NCBI RefSeq assembly: GCF_009796805.1
Contig: NZ_CP047029.1
Location: forward strand, 2,592,001 to 2,656,000
Length of the DNA: 64,000 nucleotides
Direction of reading: 5' to 3'
Source of the DNA: Algibacter sp. L1A34
GTDB lineage: Bacteria; Bacteroidota; Bacteroidia; Flavobacteriales; Flavobacteriaceae
A program made the position numbers and the translations under genes. Shown here piece after piece: positions 62,910-64,000 of the stretch. The notes beneath the pieces were generated by a model. The model saw nothing but the letters and a program-made list of their open reading frames with translations, did no database searches and was not told where the DNA came from. Position 1 is the first letter of the stretch, and every line of letters begins with the position of its first letter.

Positions 62910-64000
62910 ATGAAAATTTTAGTAAGCCTAAGCCGTATATTCGTTGGCGTTTTATTTATTATATCTGGATTTGTAAAGCTGGATGATCCGTTAGGGTTTT
63001 CGTATAAATTAGCAGAATATTTTAGCCCAGATGTTTTAAATCTTCCGTTTTTAGAACCATATGCTTTAATGGTTTCTGTTTTAGTTGTAGTGTTTGAAGT
63101 TGTTTTAGGTGTGTTTCTTCTCATTGGTTATAAACCAAAATTTACAGTTTGGAGTTTACTTTTAATGATTGTTTTCTTCTCATTTCTAACTTTCTATTCG
63201 GCGTATTTTGATAAAGTAAAAGATTGTGGGTGCTTTGGAGATGCTTTAAAATTAACACCATGGGGAACCTTTACAAAAGATATTGTATTGCTATTCTTTG
63301 TTCTTATCCTGTTTTTTGGAGTAAAACATATAAAACCGCTTTTCGGAAATTTAGGAACAACTGTTTTAGCATTACTAAGTTTTATTCTTAGTTTATGGTT
63401 TGGTTACCATGTGTTAATGCACTTACCTACAATCGACTTTAGGGCTTACAAAATAGGAGCAAACATTCAAGAAGGTATGAGTGTGCCCGAAGATGCAGCA
63501 AAACCAGTAACAGAATATTATTGGAAATTTAAAGTTAACGGCGAAGAAAAAATAATAACAACTAATGGCTCTTACCCAACGGTAGAAGGTGATTTTATAA
63601 GTGTTGACACAAAAGAAATTTCCGCAGGATATGAACCACCAATTTATGATTTTTCGATTGAATCTGAAGATGAAGATTTAACTACTAAATTCCTAAATGA
63701 AGATAATTTACTAATAGTCATATCTTATAATTTAGAAAGTATGGAGCGCGGTGGAGCAGTAAAGTTAAAAGCTCTGCAAGATGAAGCAAGAAGAAATGGC
63801 TATAAAATTATAGGTTTAACAGCTTCTGGTAATGATGTTAAGCAACGTATAAAAGAAGCTTATAATATAGATTTCGAGTTCTATTTATGTGATGAAAAAG
63901 CTCTTAAAACAGTAGTGCGTTCTAATCCAGGAATTATTGAGTTGGATAAAGGAACCATTAAACAAAAATTACATTGGAACGATTGGGACGATTTAAAACT
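62910..64000 (+). CDS. DoxX-like membrane protein with thioredoxin-like tail (BT_3928 type), cut by right edge
   Basis: Starts ATG-AAA-ATT-TTA (MKILVSLSRIFVGVLFIISG) and stays open to the window end, about 363 residues. The N-terminal half has four hydrophobic segments of the DoxX/MauE type, with GFSYKLAEYFSPDVLN and the pair in KDCGCFGDALKLTPW, a CxC motif typical of MauE-like proteins. The C-terminal part (about 240 on) resembles a thioredoxin-like fold without a CxxC. It probably handles redox or disulfide chemistry in the membrane. The C-terminus is missing. Confidence 0.85.
   Translation, partial: MKILVSLSRIFVGVLFIISGFVKLDDPLGFSYKLAEYFSPDVLNLPFLEPYALMVSVLVVVFEVVLGVFLLIGYKPKFTVWSLLLMIVFFSFLTFYSAYFDKVKDCGCFGDALKLTPWGTFTKDIVLLFFVLILFFGVKHIKPLFGNLGTTVLALLSFILSLWFGYHVLMHLPTIDFRAYKIGANIQEGMSVPEDAAKPVTEYYWKFKVNGEEKIITTNGSYPTVEGDFISVDTKEISAGYEPPIYDFSIESEDEDLTTKFLNEDNLLIVISYNLESMERGGAVKLKALQDEARRNGYKIIGLTASGNDVKQRIKEAYNIDFEFYLCDEKALKTVVRSNPGIIELDKGTIKQKLHWNDWDDLK

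Noticed and set aside
62882-63124. Minus-strand frame of 80 codons near the right edge
   Set aside because: It is antisense to the start of the DoxX-like gene, which has clear membrane segments and a better start.

Overview
The window is a low-GC, chromosome-type stretch from a member of the Bacteroidota, most likely a marine Flavobacteriaceae. The evidence is the TAnnTTTG promoter -7 boxes, a type IX secretion C-terminal signal, an exosortase with a PID-CTERM substrate, a Bacteroidota-style Rho with a long basic/proline insert, a eukaryote/archaeal-type ProRS, and many families typical of flavobacteria (DUF4199, DUF4293, DUF3667, DUF1599, DUF2490). There are no rRNA genes, CRISPR arrays, transposases or phage genes.

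Layout. 1-2.9 kb: pyruvate formate-lyase (cut by the left edge), its activase and a formate channel, with an FNR-like palindrome before the channel. 2.9-10.1 kb, minus strand: purL, a secreted endonuclease I with a type IX signal, and an RsmB-type rRNA methylase. 10.2-18.3 kb: an ECF sigma factor followed by four transcription units. Each unit is preceded by the same bipartite promoter-like element (CGCAAGTTT, 13 nt, CATCTAAA) and is followed by a hairpin terminator. They encode a small membrane protein plus a Spy-like protein; a four-EF-hand protein; VTC polyphosphate polymerase, DUF4956, DUF2490 barrel and CotH kinase; and a YHYH lipoprotein, a MORN-type protein and SCO1. I read this as one sigma-controlled envelope regulon, and it is the most interesting system here.

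18.4-29.2 kb: a BNR-repeat lipoprotein, then a polyol-use locus with an outer-membrane protein, a ribose-type ABC importer, mannitol dehydrogenase, PfkB kinase, a second mannitol dehydrogenase and a Nudix-like regulator. Two identical-type operators 146 bp apart control its front. 29.2-30.8 kb: a second three-gene ECF module with the same parts as the first. 31-36.3 kb: ABC exporter, phosphohexomutase, glycosyltransferase and DUF4199. 36.4-50.3 kb: mostly housekeeping genes (L31, GlmU-like, MtaB, MltD, FadL-like, ProS), plus an unusual Y/N/W- then S/R-rich lipoprotein.

50.3-55.9 kb: tRNA-Glu behind two tandem promoters, rpsT, an exosortase unit with one dedicated substrate carrying a CxxCH motif, and rho, which is flanked by two inverted copies of a GC-richer intergenic repeat. 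55.9-64 kb: YfcE-type phosphodiesterase, truA, a second ABC exporter, a folP/lipoprotein/cdaA/DUF3667 operon, DUF1599, and a DoxX-like gene cut by the right edge.
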